DNA of 64,000 nt. Source: Rhodospirillaceae bacterium (GTDB lineage Bacteria > Pseudomonadota > Alphaproteobacteria > Bin65). A model generated the notes under the pieces. The model searched no databases, was not told the DNA's origin, and saw only the letters and a list, made by a program, of their open reading frames with translations. The DNA lies in the NCBI GenBank assembly GCA_028819475.1, contig JAPPLJ010000041.1:43698-107697 (forward strand). Reading direction: 5' to 3'. A program made the position numbers and the translations under genes. Shown here piece after piece: positions 15,730 through 25,149 of the stretch. Each line of letters opens with the position of its first letter. Position 1 is the first letter of the stretch.

Positions 15730-16695
15730 TTACCCGTTGCCGGCCGGAGTACCGTATTCGGGTTCGGCGGTGACTTCGTAACCTTCGAGGCGAAGCCGGC
15801 GGCCCAGTTCCGCGATATGGGCCGGCCCGATTTCGCAGCAGCCGCCGAGGATCGTCGCCCCCGCTGCTGCCCAGTCGAGCGCGTACAGCGCATAGGCCTC
15901 CGGGCCCAGGTCGTCCCGCGCCTCCAGCACGTCGAACGGCCCGCCCGGCTCAAGCGCCTCCACCGACACGAACCCGTTGGCATAAGCCCCGAGCGGCGCG
16001 CCTATGTCCGCCAGTGCCGGCAATGCCCGGGAGACGGCCTCCGGGATGGAGCAGTTGATCAATATCGCAGACGCCCCGGCGTCGAGCGCCGCGAAGGCGC
16101 CGTCTGCGACCGGCTCCCCCGACCGCAGCACCGTCCCGTCCGCATCGTCCACCGTGAGCGCGGTCCACACCGTCCGGCCGCTTTCGCACGCCGCCAGCGT
16201 GGCGATGCGCGCTTCCCTGACAGTGGCCAGGGTCTCGCACAGGAACAGGTCGACCCGGTCCGCCTGGGCCGCGACGATCCTGCGGTAGTCCGCCAGGCAG
16301 AGGTTTTCGGGCAGAGTCAGATCCGGCCGGTAGGATGCCGCCAGCGGCGGCAGGCATCCGGCGATCAGGACGTTGCGCCCGCTGCGGTCGCGTGCTGCCT
16401 GCGCGGCGCGGAGGGCGGCGTCCTGCAACGTCTCGAAACTCCCGGACCGGCCGGTGCGCGCGAGCCGGTGCGGCGTCGCGGAATAGCTGTTCACCGTGAG
16501 GATCCGCGCGCCGGCTTCGATGAATTCGAGATGCACGGTCTCCACCAGCTCAGGTTCATCGATCATGACCTGCGTCGACCACAAGGGACCGGACGGAAGA
16601 CTGCTGCGCCGGTGCAGTTCCTGTCCGACGCCGCCATCGAGCAGCGCGATCTTTCTGCCGGGCGCCGGATTTTCGCGCTTCGTAATGCAGCTCAT
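15730..16695 (-). CDS. Homocysteine S-methyltransferase family protein
   Basis: A 321-residue protein with the homocysteine-binding barrel: IALLDGGVGQELHRR at the start, ARILTVNSYSATPHRL, and the zinc ligands in ILGGCCEIGPAHI near the C-terminus plus a Cys in ILINCSIPEAV. Members transfer methyl groups from S-methylmethionine or other donors to homocysteine. It starts 15 bases after the cobB stop on the same strand, so it may be read with the cobalamin genes, although this family does not itself need B12. Confidence 0.88.
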   Translation of the reverse strand: MSCITKRENPAPGRKIALLDGGVGQELHRRSSLPSGPLWSTQVMIDEPELVETVHLEFIEAGARILTVNSYSATPHRLARTGRSGSFETLQDAALRAAQAARDRSGRNVLIAGCLPPLAASYRPDLTLPENLCLADYRRIVAAQADRVDLFLCETLATVREARIATLAACESGRTVWTALTVDDADGTVLRSGEPVADGAFAALDAGASAILINCSIPEAVSRALPALADIGAPLGAYANGFVSVEALEPGGPFDVLEARDDLGPEAYALYALDWAAAGATILGGCCEIGPAHIAELGRRLRLEGYEVTAEPEYGTPAGNG

Positions 16696-16710
16696 TTTCG
16701 TCCGGCTTGC

Positions 16711-18042
16711 TCAGGATTCCCGCGCGATGGCGTGAAAAAAGGTTCCTGTCGTGTTGCCCCGGCGGCCGCCGCCGGCACCCAGCGCCCGTCCCTCGCCATC
16801 GAACACCGTGAGAAAGGCGTCGTCCGCCGTGTCGTCCCGGATCGTCGCATAATGAAATTCATGGCCGCGAACCGCCGTGCCGGCGTGTCCCAGAACACAG
16901 TCCTGCGTCGTCACGGCCCGCCGGTAGCCCAGATGCAGCTTCCGGTCCCTGAAGCTCGTGCGGTGGCCGAGCAGTCCCGCCATGGTGTGCACCGCACCGT
17001 CGGAGTCTTCGAGGGTCTGTCCGAGAACCATGTATCCGCCGCATTCGCCATGCACCGGGCGGGTTTCGGAGAAGGCCGCGAGGCCGGCGAGAAATCTGCC
17101 GGCCGCAGCGATCCGCCCGGCGTGCAGCTCGGGATAACCGCCGGGCAGCCAGCAGGAGTCGCATCCCTCCGGCGGCGGCTCGTCAGCAAGCGGCGAGAAG
17201 CGTTCGATTTCCGCACCCTGCCGGCGCCACGCTTCCGTCATGTGCGGATAGACGAAGGAGAAGGCGTCGTCGTCGGCAAAGGCGATGCGCTGGCCCGGCG
17301 GATCGGGCGCACAGGTCGCGGCCTGCCCGGCATCGGCGTCGCCGATCTCCCGGACCGGCCGGGCCATCGCCTCGATCCGGTCGAGATCGACGGTCGCGGC
17401 GATCTGATCGGCAAGGGCGGCGATCTCCTTGTCCAGATCGTGCCGCTCGCGTGCCTGCACAAGGCCGAGATGCCGGTCCTGAAAGGCGAATTTCCGGCGC
17501 CGCGGCAGCCATCCGAGCCGCGCCATACCGGCAGCGGTCAGGCCTTCGGTTGCGGTGCGCAGATGCCGTTCGCTGGCGACCCCGTTCAGGATGACGCCGC
17601 CGATTTCGAGTCGCGGATCGAATTCGGCGAAGCCCTTGGCGACGGCGCCGGCAGACTGGGCCTGGCCGGCAATGTCGACCGCCAGAACGACCGGAATTCC
17701 GAAACGGACCGCAATATCGGCCGCAGCCCCGGAGCGCCCCGCCTGCCCGGCGATCCCGTCGAACAGGCCCATGGCCGATTCGACGACGACCAGGCCGTCC
17801 GGCTCGCCGGCCGACTCGAGGATCGCGGCCATATGGCCGGGCGACATGGCCCAGCTGTCGATGTTGGCGCACCCGGCTCCGCTTGCCGCGCTGTGAAACG
17901 CCGCGTCGATATAATCCGGCCCGCATTTCAGCGCGCGCACCCGCCGTCCACGTGCGTTCAGCGCCGCGATGAGGCCGACGGTGAGTGTCGTCTTTCCGGC
18001 CCCGGACCGCGGCGCGCCGACAAGGATTGCCCTGGCGGTCAA
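16711..18042 (-). CDS. cobB: Cobyrinate a,c-diamide synthase
   Basis: A 443-residue amidase of the CobB/CbiA family that uses glutamine and ATP to amidate the a and c side chains of (hydrogeno)byrinate. The N-terminal P-loop GAPRSGAGKTTL and GPDYID motifs belong to the dethiobiotin-synthetase-like ATPase; the C-terminal glutaminase domain has the nucleophile Cys in VHGECGGYMVLG. It overlaps cobA by four bases, with cobA upstream. Confidence 0.95.
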   Translation of the reverse strand: MTARAILVGAPRSGAGKTTLTVGLIAALNARGRRVRALKCGPDYIDAAFHSAASGAGCANIDSWAMSPGHMAAILESAGEPDGLVVVESAMGLFDGIAGQAGRSGAAADIAVRFGIPVVLAVDIAGQAQSAGAVAKGFAEFDPRLEIGGVILNGVASERHLRTATEGLTAAGMARLGWLPRRRKFAFQDRHLGLVQARERHDLDKEIAALADQIAATVDLDRIEAMARPVREIGDADAGQAATCAPDPPGQRIAFADDDAFSFVYPHMTEAWRRQGAEIERFSPLADEPPPEGCDSCWLPGGYPELHAGRIAAAGRFLAGLAAFSETRPVHGECGGYMVLGQTLEDSDGAVHTMAGLLGHRTSFRDRKLHLGYRRAVTTQDCVLGHAGTAVRGHEFHYATIRDDTADDAFLTVFDGEGRALGAGGGRRGNTTGTFFHAIARES

Positions 18043-18848
18043 GCGAGGGCTCCGGCAAAGGCCGGCGCAACCCGCAGCAGCCGTTCGCGGGTCTTCACGA
18101 TATCTCCGACAACGACGATGGCGGGCGGTTCGATGTTGCGGCGCTGCCGGTCTTCTGCAACGGCGCCCAGGCTGGAGATCAGGATGTCCTCGTCCGGCCG
18201 GGTGGCCGACGAGATCACGGCAAGCGGCGTTGCCGGCGGCAGGCCGCCAGCGATCAGTTCGCGGGCGATCCCGTCGATCCGGCGCAGCGCCATATAGAGG
18301 ACCAGCGGCTGGCCCAGCGCGGCGAGCGCCGCCCAGTCGGTCTCATCGGTGTCCGGCGCAGCATGGCCGGTCGCGAACACCACGGCGCGGTTGACGTCGC
18401 GCAGTGTCGCCGGGATCGACGCCACCGCCATCGCCGCCAGGCCGGCCGTGACGCCGGGGATGATGCGGAAGGGAATTTCGGCCTCGGCGAGGCGCAGCAT
18501 TTCCTCGCCGCCCCGGCCGAAGACCATCGGATCGCCGCCCTTGAGGCGCAGCACGCGCTGACCGGACCGGGCGAGGTCGACCATCCGGGCGCACAGGGCG
18601 GCCTGGTCGATGGAATGGATCCCCGCCCGCTTGCCCGAGAAGATCCTTTGCGCTTCCGGCCGTGCGAGATCGAGTATCCGGTCGTCGATCAGCGCGTCGT
18701 GCAGGACGGTATCCGCCTGCTGCAGCGCGCGGATCGCGTTGACGGTCAGATAGCCGGGATCGCCCGGGCCGGCGCCGACCAGCCAGACCGAGCCGGGCTC
18801 GAAGACCGGGCCGCCGTCCAGCATGCCCTCCAGCCTGGCGCCGATCAT
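18039..18848 (-). CDS. cobA: Uroporphyrinogen-III C-methyltransferase
   Basis: A 269-residue SAM-dependent methyltransferase that makes precorrin-2, the branch point to corrins and sirohaem. VWLVGAGPGDPGYLTVNAIRAL is the N-terminal family signature, LRLKGGDPMVFGRGGEE the second, followed by IPFRIIPGVTAG. No fused CysG dehydrogenase domain. Its ATG at 18848 is divergent from cbiD with at most ~50 bases between them, so promoters must be compact or lie within coding DNA. Confidence 0.95.
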   Translation of the reverse strand: MIGARLEGMLDGGPVFEPGSVWLVGAGPGDPGYLTVNAIRALQQADTVLHDALIDDRILDLARPEAQRIFSGKRAGIHSIDQAALCARMVDLARSGQRVLRLKGGDPMVFGRGGEEMLRLAEAEIPFRIIPGVTAGLAAMAVASIPATLRDVNRAVVFATGHAAPDTDETDWAALAALGQPLVLYMALRRIDGIARELIAGGLPPATPLAVISSATRPDEDILISSLGAVAEDRQRRNIEPPAIVVVGDIVKTRERLLRVAPAFAGALA

Positions 18849-18865
18849 CGACCGTCCTGCCCCTG

Positions 18866-20029
18866 ATGACAGCCGCGCGGCCGGCGCTTATGTCTTTCGC
18901 CATGAAACCCGACCGACCGCTCAAGCGCGGCTGGACCACCGGCGCCTGCGCCACCGCTGCCGCCAAATCGGCCTATACCGCCCTGCTCACCGGCACATTC
19001 GAGGATCCGGCGACCATCGCCCTGCCGCGCGGCGAACGGGTGGCCTTTGCGCTGGCGCGGCAGGAGGTGACGGCGGATTCGGCGACGGCGGCAATCGTCA
19101 AGGACGCCGGCGACGATCCGGACGTGACCCATGGCGCGCTGGTCGAAGCCACCGTTCGCAAGTCGGATGGCGGCCTGCGGTTCCGCGCCGGTCCGGGCGT
19201 CGGCACGGTGACCAAGCCGGGTCTCCCGGTCGGGCCGGGCGAACCGGCGATCAACCCGGTGCCCCGGCAAATGATTGCCGGCGCGATTGCCGAAGTCGCC
19301 GACAGGCACGGCGGTTCCCGCGATGTCGAGGTCGAGATTTCGATACCCGGCGGCGAGAAGCTGGCCGAGAAGACGATGAACGGGCGTCTCGGGATTGTTG
19401 GCGGCCTGTCGATCCTCGGCACGACAGGGATCGTCGTTCCCTACTCCTGCGCCGCATGGATCCACTCGATCTACAGCGGCATCGACGTGGCCCGGGCGAC
19501 CGGCCTGACCCACATCGCCGGCGCCACCGGCGCGACCTCCGAGGCGGCGGTCCAGCGCCATTACGGACTGCCGGAAGGTGCGCTGATCGATATGGGCGAT
19601 TTCGTCGGCGGCATGCTGAAACACCTGCGCAAGCATCCCGTGCCCCGGGTCACCATCGCCGGCGGTGTCGCGAAGATGACCAAGCTGGCCCAGGGAATGC
19701 TCGACCTGCATTCGGGCAAGGGCGCGGTCGACCGGGCTGCGCTTGCCCGGGTCGCCGGCGAGGTCGGGGCGAGCGACGAGGCGGTCGCCGCGATCGCCGA
19801 AGCCAACACGACGGCGCTCGCCTTCCGGATTGCCGGGACCGAAGGGCTGGCGCTCGGAGATGCGATTGCCGCTGCGGCCCAGCGTGAAGCCGGGGCCGTG
19901 GTCGCCGGAGCGGACATCAGGATCGACGTGCTGATCTTCGACCGCGACAGCAATCTCGTAGGAAATTCGGCGCGTCAGCCGCATCCGGCCGGTCCTCCCC
20001 GGAAGCGGCGGCGGTATTCGGGGTCGTAG
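18866..20029 (+). CDS. cbiD: Cobalt-precorrin-5B (C1)-methyltransferase CbiD
   Basis: A 387-residue protein (375 if it starts at ATG 18902). [19 protein letters not shown] is the CbiD signature, followed by [24 protein letters not shown] and [10 protein letters not shown]. CbiD performs the C1 methylation in the oxygen-independent route and replaces CobF in several Alphaproteobacteria. It lies on the strand opposite to its cobalamin neighbours. The C-terminus runs past the usual FDRDSNLVG end by about 20 residues ([19 protein letters not shown]), overlapping the convergent cobM gene by 55 bases. Confidence 0.93.
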   Translation: MTAARPALMSFAMKPDRPLKRGWTTGACATAAAKSAYTALLTGTFEDPATIALPRGERVAFALARQEVTADSATAAIVKDAGDDPDVTHGALVEATVRKSDGGLRFRAGPGVGTVTKPGLPVGPGEPAINPVPRQMIAGAIAEVADRHGGSRDVEVEISIPGGEKLAEKTMNGRLGIVGGLSILGTTGIVVPYSCAAWIHSIYSGIDVARATGLTHIAGATGATSEAAVQRHYGLPEGALIDMGDFVGGMLKHLRKHPVPRVTIAGGVAKMTKLAQGMLDLHSGKGAVDRAALARVAGEVGASDEAVAAIAEANTTALAFRIAGTEGLALGDAIAAAAQREAGAVVAGADIRIDVLIFDRDSNLVGNSARQPHPAGPPRKRRRYSGS

Positions 20030-20745
20030 AGCGCGCTTTCGCTGAAATCTTCCGCCGCGAGAACCGGCCCGACAAGGATTGTCGCCGTCCGCTCCATCGG
20101 CTGTTCGGCGGCCAGCGTCTCGATCGTACCCAGCGTGCCGCGCAGCACCGCTTCGTCTGGCCAGCTGGCCCGGCACACGATGGCAGCCGGGCAATCCGGC
20201 CCGTAATGCGGCAGCAGCGCAGACACGATCCGATCCAGCACATGGACCGAGAGGTGGATCGCGAGCGTCGCGCCGGACGCCGCGAAGGTTTCCAGGGTTT
20301 CGCGTTCCGGCATTTTCGTGGCCCGGCCGGTGGTCCGGGTCAGAACCAGCGACTGGCCGATGCCGGGCAGGGTCAATTCCCGCCGCAGCGCGGCGGCCGA
20401 GGCGGCGAACGCCGGAACGCCCGGCGTCATCGTATAGGGAATGCCAAGCCGGTCGAGCCGTCGGAACTGTTCGCCGACCGCGCTCCAGACCGAAAGATCG
20501 CCGGAATGCAACCGCGCGACATCCTTCCCGGCGGTGTGGGCGGTGCGGATTTCAGCAATGATTTCGTCGAGGCTCATGGGCGCGGTATCGACGACTTTCG
20601 CATCCGGCGGGCAATGCGAAAGAATATCGCGGTGAACCAGCGAGCCGGCATAGAGGCACACCGGGCAGCGGCCCAACAGTTCACGGCCCCGGACCGTAAT
20701 CAGGTCCGGCGCGCCGGGTCCTGCGCCGATGAAATGGACGGTCAT
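19975..20745 (-). CDS. cobM: Precorrin-4 C11-methyltransferase
   Basis: A 256-residue tetrapyrrole methyltransferase starting at ATG 20745 ([20 protein letters not shown]). [11 protein letters not shown] and [17 protein letters not shown], then [17 protein letters not shown], identify CobM/CbiF. It methylates C11 of the corrin precursor. Reading leftward it is followed by the opposite-strand cbiD, then cobA and cobB. In related genomes cobE normally lies immediately before cobM; here that neighbour is ~39 kb away at 59871. Confidence 0.94.
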   Translation of the reverse strand: MTVHFIGAGPGAPDLITVRGRELLGRCPVCLYAGSLVHRDILSHCPPDAKVVDTAPMSLDEIIAEIRTAHTAGKDVARLHSGDLSVWSAVGEQFRRLDRLGIPYTMTPGVPAFAASAAALRRELTLPGIGQSLVLTRTTGRATKMPERETLETFAASGATLAIHLSVHVLDRIVSALLPHYGPDCPAAIVCRASWPDEAVLRGTLGTIETLAAEQPMERTATILVGPVLAAEDFSESALYDPEYRRRFRGGPAGCG

Positions 20746-20964
20746 CGATTGTTCAGCGTCGTCTGCGTGGCGATGTTCAATACCTGTTGGTAATAGACAG
20801 AAAAAATTGAGGGAATGATTTTGTCGGTCGGGCGCTGCTATTTGCCCAGCCGTATCGTATCCGGATTCATTCCGTTGTCTGAAATCCTTTGTCCGCATCT
20901 TGCCGGCTTTTCGCCGCGAAACCGGACAAGGCGCGGTGTTCGGCGACCGTGTGTACTGCGCGCG
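20746..20964. other. Gene-free junction between cobM and tctA
   Basis: A 219-base spacer on the left edge of the island separating the two cobalamin gene groups. It is more AT-rich than its surroundings around 20770-20830. I looked for a cobalamin riboswitch, tRNA end, integrase remnant or inverted repeats and recognised none. Confidence 0.5.
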
Positions 20965-22455
20965 TCAGGTCCTGCCCGAACGGCGGCTGCGCACGATCCG
21001 GACCAGATGCGCGATTATTGTCGCCACGCCCAGCACGAGGAAGACGGCGGCAGTCGGAAAGTCGAAGAAGCCAAACAGCCGGTAGTCCATCATCACCATC
21101 GATTGGTAGAAGGCCTCCTCGCCGATCTGCCCGAGTATGACCCCCATCACGATGGCAGGCAGCGAATAGCCGTAGCGCCGCAGGACGTAGCCCAGGATAC
21201 CCGCGACGAAGATCGTCCAGACGTCGAGGATGTTGTTGCGCAGCGAGAAGGCGCCGATGGCCGAGAAGAAGATGATCGCGGGGCCGAGAATCGAGAAGGG
21301 AATGCGCAGCAGGTTGACGATCATGCGGGTCTCGATCAGGCCCAGCGCCAGAATCGCGATACTGGCCCAGAACATGCCGCAGAACAGAATCCAGACCAGC
21401 GGCTTGTGCTGAATCATCACCAGCGGGCCGGGCGTCAGGTCGTGCAGCGTGAGCACGCCGATCATGATCGCCGTGAAACCGCCGCCGGGCAGGCCGAGCG
21501 CCAGCAGCGGCACCATCGCCCCGCCGGTCGCCGAGTTGTTCGCCGTTTCCGCGGCGACGATGCCCTCGGGCTCGCCGGTGCCGAAGCGTTCCGGGTGCTT
21601 CGACCAGCGCACCGCCTCGCTGTAGGACAAGAACGATGCCAGCGCCGCGCCGACGCCGGGCAGCACGCCGCAGGCGAAACCGATGACCGACGAGCGCAGA
21701 ATGGCGATTTTCAGGCGCCAGAACTCGGCGAAACGCGGGAAGTCGACCGAGACCTTGGGCGCCTTGTAGGTGCCCCTCACCAGCCTTTCGCCCTGTACGA
21801 ACACTTCGGACACCGCGAAGAAGCCAACGATCAGCACCGTAAAATTGATCCCGGTCATCACGTAATAGTCGCCGAAGGCGAATCGGCCGAGGCCGCCCAC
21901 CGGATCGGTGCCGATGGTTCCGATCCACAGGCCGAAGAACAGCGAAAGCCAGCGCTTCCAGAAAGAACCCCGGCCGATGCCCGCAACCACGGCCAGCGCA
22001 AAGAAGACAATGGCGAATTTCTCAATCGGGCTGATGGCGGAGATCGCCCAGCGGGCTATCGGCGCCGTGCCGATCATCATAACGATGCAGGACAGCGTGC
22101 CGCCGACCGCCGAGGCGGTAATGGCCAGTCCGACGGCCCGTCCGGCCTGCCCCTTCTTGACCATCGGATGGCCGTCAAAGGTGGTCGGCGTGTTTTCCAC
22201 CGATCCCGGAATATTGAACAGGATTGCCGTCGTCGCCCCGCCATAGACCCCGGAAACGTAGATAACGCCGTAGAACAGGATCGCGTGTTCCGACGGCAGG
22301 AAAACGGAAAACGGCAGGAAAATTGCCGCCAGCGTCATGGAACTGAGGCCCGGCACCGAGCCGAAGACGAGCCCGGCGATCAGCGCGGCAGCAAAGAGAA
22401 GCAGCGCGTTCGGATCGCTGACGAGTTGATAGGTTCCGAGAAGAAAGTTCTCCAC
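20965..22455 (-). CDS. tctA: Tripartite tricarboxylate transporter large permease TctA
   Basis: A 496-residue membrane protein with ten or more hydrophobic helices. GLVFGSVPGLSSMTLAAIFLPFSVFL and GGATTAILFNIPGSVENTPTTFDG near the N-terminus, and LALGLPGGGFTAIMIGVL later, are hallmark TctA glycine-rich loops. It is the transport subunit of a TTT system that takes up carboxylates using the ion gradient, delivered by the TctC-type binding protein. Last gene of tctCBA, 15 bases after tctB. Confidence 0.94.
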   Translation of the reverse strand: MENFLLGTYQLVSDPNALLLFAAALIAGLVFGSVPGLSSMTLAAIFLPFSVFLPSEHAILFYGVIYVSGVYGGATTAILFNIPGSVENTPTTFDGHPMVKKGQAGRAVGLAITASAVGGTLSCIVMMIGTAPIARWAISAISPIEKFAIVFFALAVVAGIGRGSFWKRWLSLFFGLWIGTIGTDPVGGLGRFAFGDYYVMTGINFTVLIVGFFAVSEVFVQGERLVRGTYKAPKVSVDFPRFAEFWRLKIAILRSSVIGFACGVLPGVGAALASFLSYSEAVRWSKHPERFGTGEPEGIVAAETANNSATGGAMVPLLALGLPGGGFTAIMIGVLTLHDLTPGPLVMIQHKPLVWILFCGMFWASIAILALGLIETRMIVNLLRIPFSILGPAIIFFSAIGAFSLRNNILDVWTIFVAGILGYVLRRYGYSLPAIVMGVILGQIGEEAFYQSMVMMDYRLFGFFDFPTAAVFLVLGVATIIAHLVRIVRSRRSGRT

Positions 22456-22470
22456 TGCCCGCCGTTCCGC

Positions 22471-23028
22471 CTATTGGATGAGATCCACGAACCGGCCGGT
22501 GAGGCTGTGAAAGACCCCGAGGCCGGGCGGGAAATGGGTGTAGAGCAGGCGCACGAAGACCAGCAGGACAAGCGCGTAGATGGCGAGATTGACGGCGATC
22601 AGGACCCGCCACTTGCGATAGCCGAACAGGTACATGTAGGCGAGCAGGAAGACCGGCGAGACGAAGAGGAAGCCGAACCGGTGCATGGCGGCGACATAAA
22701 CGAGCGGCAGGCCGAAGCTGAGCAACCGCTTCGGTTCCAGCGCCTGCCGCCAGAATTCGGCGGTCGAGGCGGCCGGCGGCGACGCCTTGCTCTCAGCGTC
22801 GAACGAACTGTCGAGGTCGGCGCTCCGGTCCGCTTCTGCGCCGGGATTCAGCAGCCCGGAGACCAGCAGTCCGACCGCGCCGAGCCCGATCATCAGGATG
22901 ATCGCCCGGGGCCAGGTCGTCGCGCCGAGGTCGTAGCCGCGCAACGGCTGGTCGAATTCGTAAGTCAGAAAAAAAGCGAGCGCCGCGAAGGCGAGCCAGA
23001 TCAGGCCTTCGGCGGCGCGCGCTCCCAT
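22471..23028 (-). CDS. tctB: Tripartite tricarboxylate transporter small permease TctB
   Basis: A 185-residue membrane protein with four hydrophobic helices and a hydrophilic middle, the usual TctB layout (TWPRAIILMIGLGAVGLL..., FGLPLVYVAAMHRFGFLFVSPVFLLAYMYLFG). It accompanies TctA. Middle gene of the tctCBA operon, 73 bases after tctC. Confidence 0.88.
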   Translation of the reverse strand: MGARAAEGLIWLAFAALAFFLTYEFDQPLRGYDLGATTWPRAIILMIGLGAVGLLVSGLLNPGAEADRSADLDSSFDAESKASPPAASTAEFWRQALEPKRLLSFGLPLVYVAAMHRFGFLFVSPVFLLAYMYLFGYRKWRVLIAVNLAIYALVLLVFVRLLYTHFPPGLGVFHSLTGRFVDLIQ

Positions 23029-23101
23029 GGTTTACCGTTCGCTCGGTGAGCCGCGCAGGCGTCCGGCCCACTCCGAACACGAACGGCGGGCCAACAAGCG
23101 G

Positions 23102-24145
23102 CTACCGGCTCGGCAAACCGAGTTCGCGATAGGCTTCCGAATAGGTCTTGATTTCGTCGGCCGCGATTTTCGTTGTCTCGGCGCTGCTCCGGTAGGAATT
23201 CAGCAGGTGCATGCCCTTCTTCTTCAGCCAGGCCTGATGGCTCTCGGTCGCCCAGGCCTTTTTCATCGCCGCTTCAAGGAAATCGGCGATCGGCTTGGGC
23301 GTGTCCTTGCGGATGAACAATGCCCGCCACTTGACGGTCGGGACCCATTTCATGCCGTAGTCTTGCCCGGTCGCCTTGGTGTCCGGGTAGACCTTGAACC
23401 GCTTCGGCCAGATCGAGAGCACCGGCGCCAGGTCACCACTCTGGACCAGGGAGCGGACGTCGCTGATCTGCTCGAACAGCACGTCGATGCGTCCGCCGAT
23501 CACCGAACCATAGCGTTCGGCCGGCTTGTCGAAGGCGACGATCTTGGTCTTGATGCCGAAGAATTTCTCCAGCTTGCCCATGGTCACGCCTTCGAGATTC
23601 TCCGACGTGCCGTAGTTCGCCACTGTCAACTTGCCCGGATTGGCCTTGGCGTACTTCAGCACCTTGTCGAAATCCGGCTTGCCGTCGGTCAGGAAGCGCT
23701 TGTCCTTCGGGTTGATGAAGACCTGGCTGGCCACGACGTTGGCGATCAGCAGCGGCTTGATGTCGGTCGCCGGGTTCAGGTTGCTCTTCTTCGACGCATA
23801 GAGCGTCACCAGATTGTCGGTATGCTGCAGGATCGTGTAACCATCCGCCGGCGCGCCGAGGAAATCGGGCAGGCAGCCGAGGCCGCCGGCGCCCTTCTTG
23901 TTGGTCACCACGACCGGAACGCCGAGCACCTTCTTGGCCGCTGCGCCCATGGCGCGGGCCATCTGGTCGCTGCCGCCGCCCGCCCCGAAGCAGACGATGA
24001 TCGTGATCTGGCGTTTCGGGAAACCACCCGGGCCGTCGCCAGCGCTGACCGCAGAGGGCGTGGCGGAAAGGCCCAGTATCGCTCCGGCGGCAAGCACCGC
24101 GGCTGCACCTTTGCGCATACCCTTCAGGCATCCGTTCGAAATCAT
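23102..24145 (-). CDS. tctC: Tripartite tricarboxylate transporter substrate-binding protein (Bug/TctC family)
   Basis: A 347-residue periplasmic binding protein from ATG 24145, preceded by GGAGGGAG. Signal peptide: KGAAAVLAAGAILGLSATPSA. FPKRQITIIVCFGAGGGSDQMARAMG is the first Bug motif that binds carboxylates, and VVVTNKKGAGGLGCLPDF follows as expected. Ligand unknown. First gene of tctCBA, divergent from a GntR regulator across 262 bases that hold a promoter and a palindromic operator. Confidence 0.92.
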   Translation of the reverse strand: MISNGCLKGMRKGAAAVLAAGAILGLSATPSAVSAGDGPGGFPKRQITIIVCFGAGGGSDQMARAMGAAAKKVLGVPVVVTNKKGAGGLGCLPDFLGAPADGYTILQHTDNLVTLYASKKSNLNPATDIKPLLIANVVASQVFINPKDKRFLTDGKPDFDKVLKYAKANPGKLTVANYGTSENLEGVTMGKLEKFFGIKTKIVAFDKPAERYGSVIGGRIDVLFEQISDVRSLVQSGDLAPVLSIWPKRFKVYPDTKATGQDYGMKWVPTVKWRALFIRKDTPKPIADFLEAAMKKAWATESHQAWLKKKGMHLLNSYRSSAETTKIAADEIKTYSEAYRELGLPSR

Positions 24146-24265
24146 GACGACGCTCCCTCCCACTCGGCAAAGCCGAGTGCCCTGGCAATGCTCGGCCGTA
24201 TCGAACGAAGGCCTGCCAGCGGCGGCGTCACCGCGCCAGGCGGCAGGATCAGCTTGGAAAAATCG

Positions 24266-24312
24266 AGTATGGGCAGGCGTCCTATTCCCTGTCAACACGG
24301 GATTGTGTACAA
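24266..24312 (-). promoter_or_regulatory. tctCBA promoter with GntR-type operator
   Basis: On the minus strand TTGACA (24295-24290) and CATACT (24271-24266) are 18 bases apart, about 120 bases before tctC. Just upstream, TTGTGTACAA at 24303-24312 has perfect half sites TTGT and ACAA around a two-base centre, the style of site bound by FadR/FCD-type GntR proteins. The divergent gene at 24408 encodes such a regulator. Confidence 0.5.
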
Positions 24313-24407
24313 AATTCAATTTGCGGATGCTGCCTGTTCCGCGGCGGCGGGATTGCCGCCGGCGGCAGAACGCGGGCAGTATTCGCAGCAGCAACGGACG
24401 ATGACCG

Positions 24408-25115
24408 ATGGCAACACCAAACAAACGGAATCCGGGTCTCGACAAAGATTTCGTCGACGATCTGAACCTGCCGGTCTCGGCGAGAATCGCCAATCTTCTG
24501 GAGCGCGCCATCCTCGAAGGCCGCTATCCGCCGGGACAGCGGCTGCGCGAGGTCGAGCTTGCGGAGCGGCTCGGTGTCAGCCGGACCCCGCTGCGCGAGG
24601 CGTTCTACACGCTCGAAACGCGCGGCTTGTTGCAGATTCAGCCGCGCCGCGGCGCATTCGTGAAATCCGTTACCGTCGAGGAAATGGAGGAACTGTTAAC
24701 GGTTCGCGTCGCGCTCGACGGGCTGGCGGCGGGGCTGGCGGCGGAAAAGGCCGACGCAGCGGATATCGAAGAGTTGAAGAGGGTTCACGAGGCCCAGCTC
24801 GCCGCTTTCCGGCAAGGCGACGATTCCGCCTTTCATGCGTTGGGCCAGGAATTTCACAACCTGATCTACGCCACTGCCGGCAATCCCAAGCTGAACTCGA
24901 TTTACCGCTCGCTCCGCGTCGACCTGGCACTCTATCCGGTTGCGGACATCCTGCTGCCCGGCGAAACGGAAAAGTCGCTCGAAGATCATGGCGAGCTGCT
25001 GGCCGCCATCGATGCCCGCGATTCCAGCAAGGCGCACGACATTGCGGAAAGACATATCGGGCGGATCAAGGCTCATCTGAAGGCCAACCTCCCGGCCGAG
25101 GCGAAACCGGGCTGA
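24408..25115 (+). CDS. GntR family (FadR/FCD subfamily) transcriptional regulator
   Basis: A 235-residue regulator. The N-terminal winged helix shows LPVSARIANLLERAILEGRYPPGQ, RLREVELAERLGVSRTPLREAFYTLETRGLL and RRGAFV; residues from about 85 form the helical FCD ligand domain with an acid/His set (LGQEFHNLIY, DHGELLAAIDARD, AERHI) that usually binds a carboxylate through a metal. Divergent from tctCBA, so the imported carboxylate is the likely effector. Similar operators near other island genes suggest a wider role. Confidence 0.93.
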   Translation: MATPNKRNPGLDKDFVDDLNLPVSARIANLLERAILEGRYPPGQRLREVELAERLGVSRTPLREAFYTLETRGLLQIQPRRGAFVKSVTVEEMEELLTVRVALDGLAAGLAAEKADAADIEELKRVHEAQLAAFRQGDDSAFHALGQEFHNLIYATAGNPKLNSIYRSLRVDLALYPVADILLPGETEKSLEDHGELLAAIDARDSSKAHDIAERHIGRIKAHLKANLPAEAKPG

Positions 25116-25149
25116 CCTCGCCCGAACGAACTTTGCCGACGCGGCCGGC

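Noticed and set aside
20746..20964. A cobalamin riboswitch upstream of cobM
   Set aside because: No B12-box-like sequence or conserved core recognised on the minus strand.
20815..23049. A 744-codon plus-strand frame across tctA and tctB
   Set aside because: Antisense to well-supported transporter genes; Asp/Arg/Gln/His-rich translation characteristic of the reverse strand of membrane proteins.
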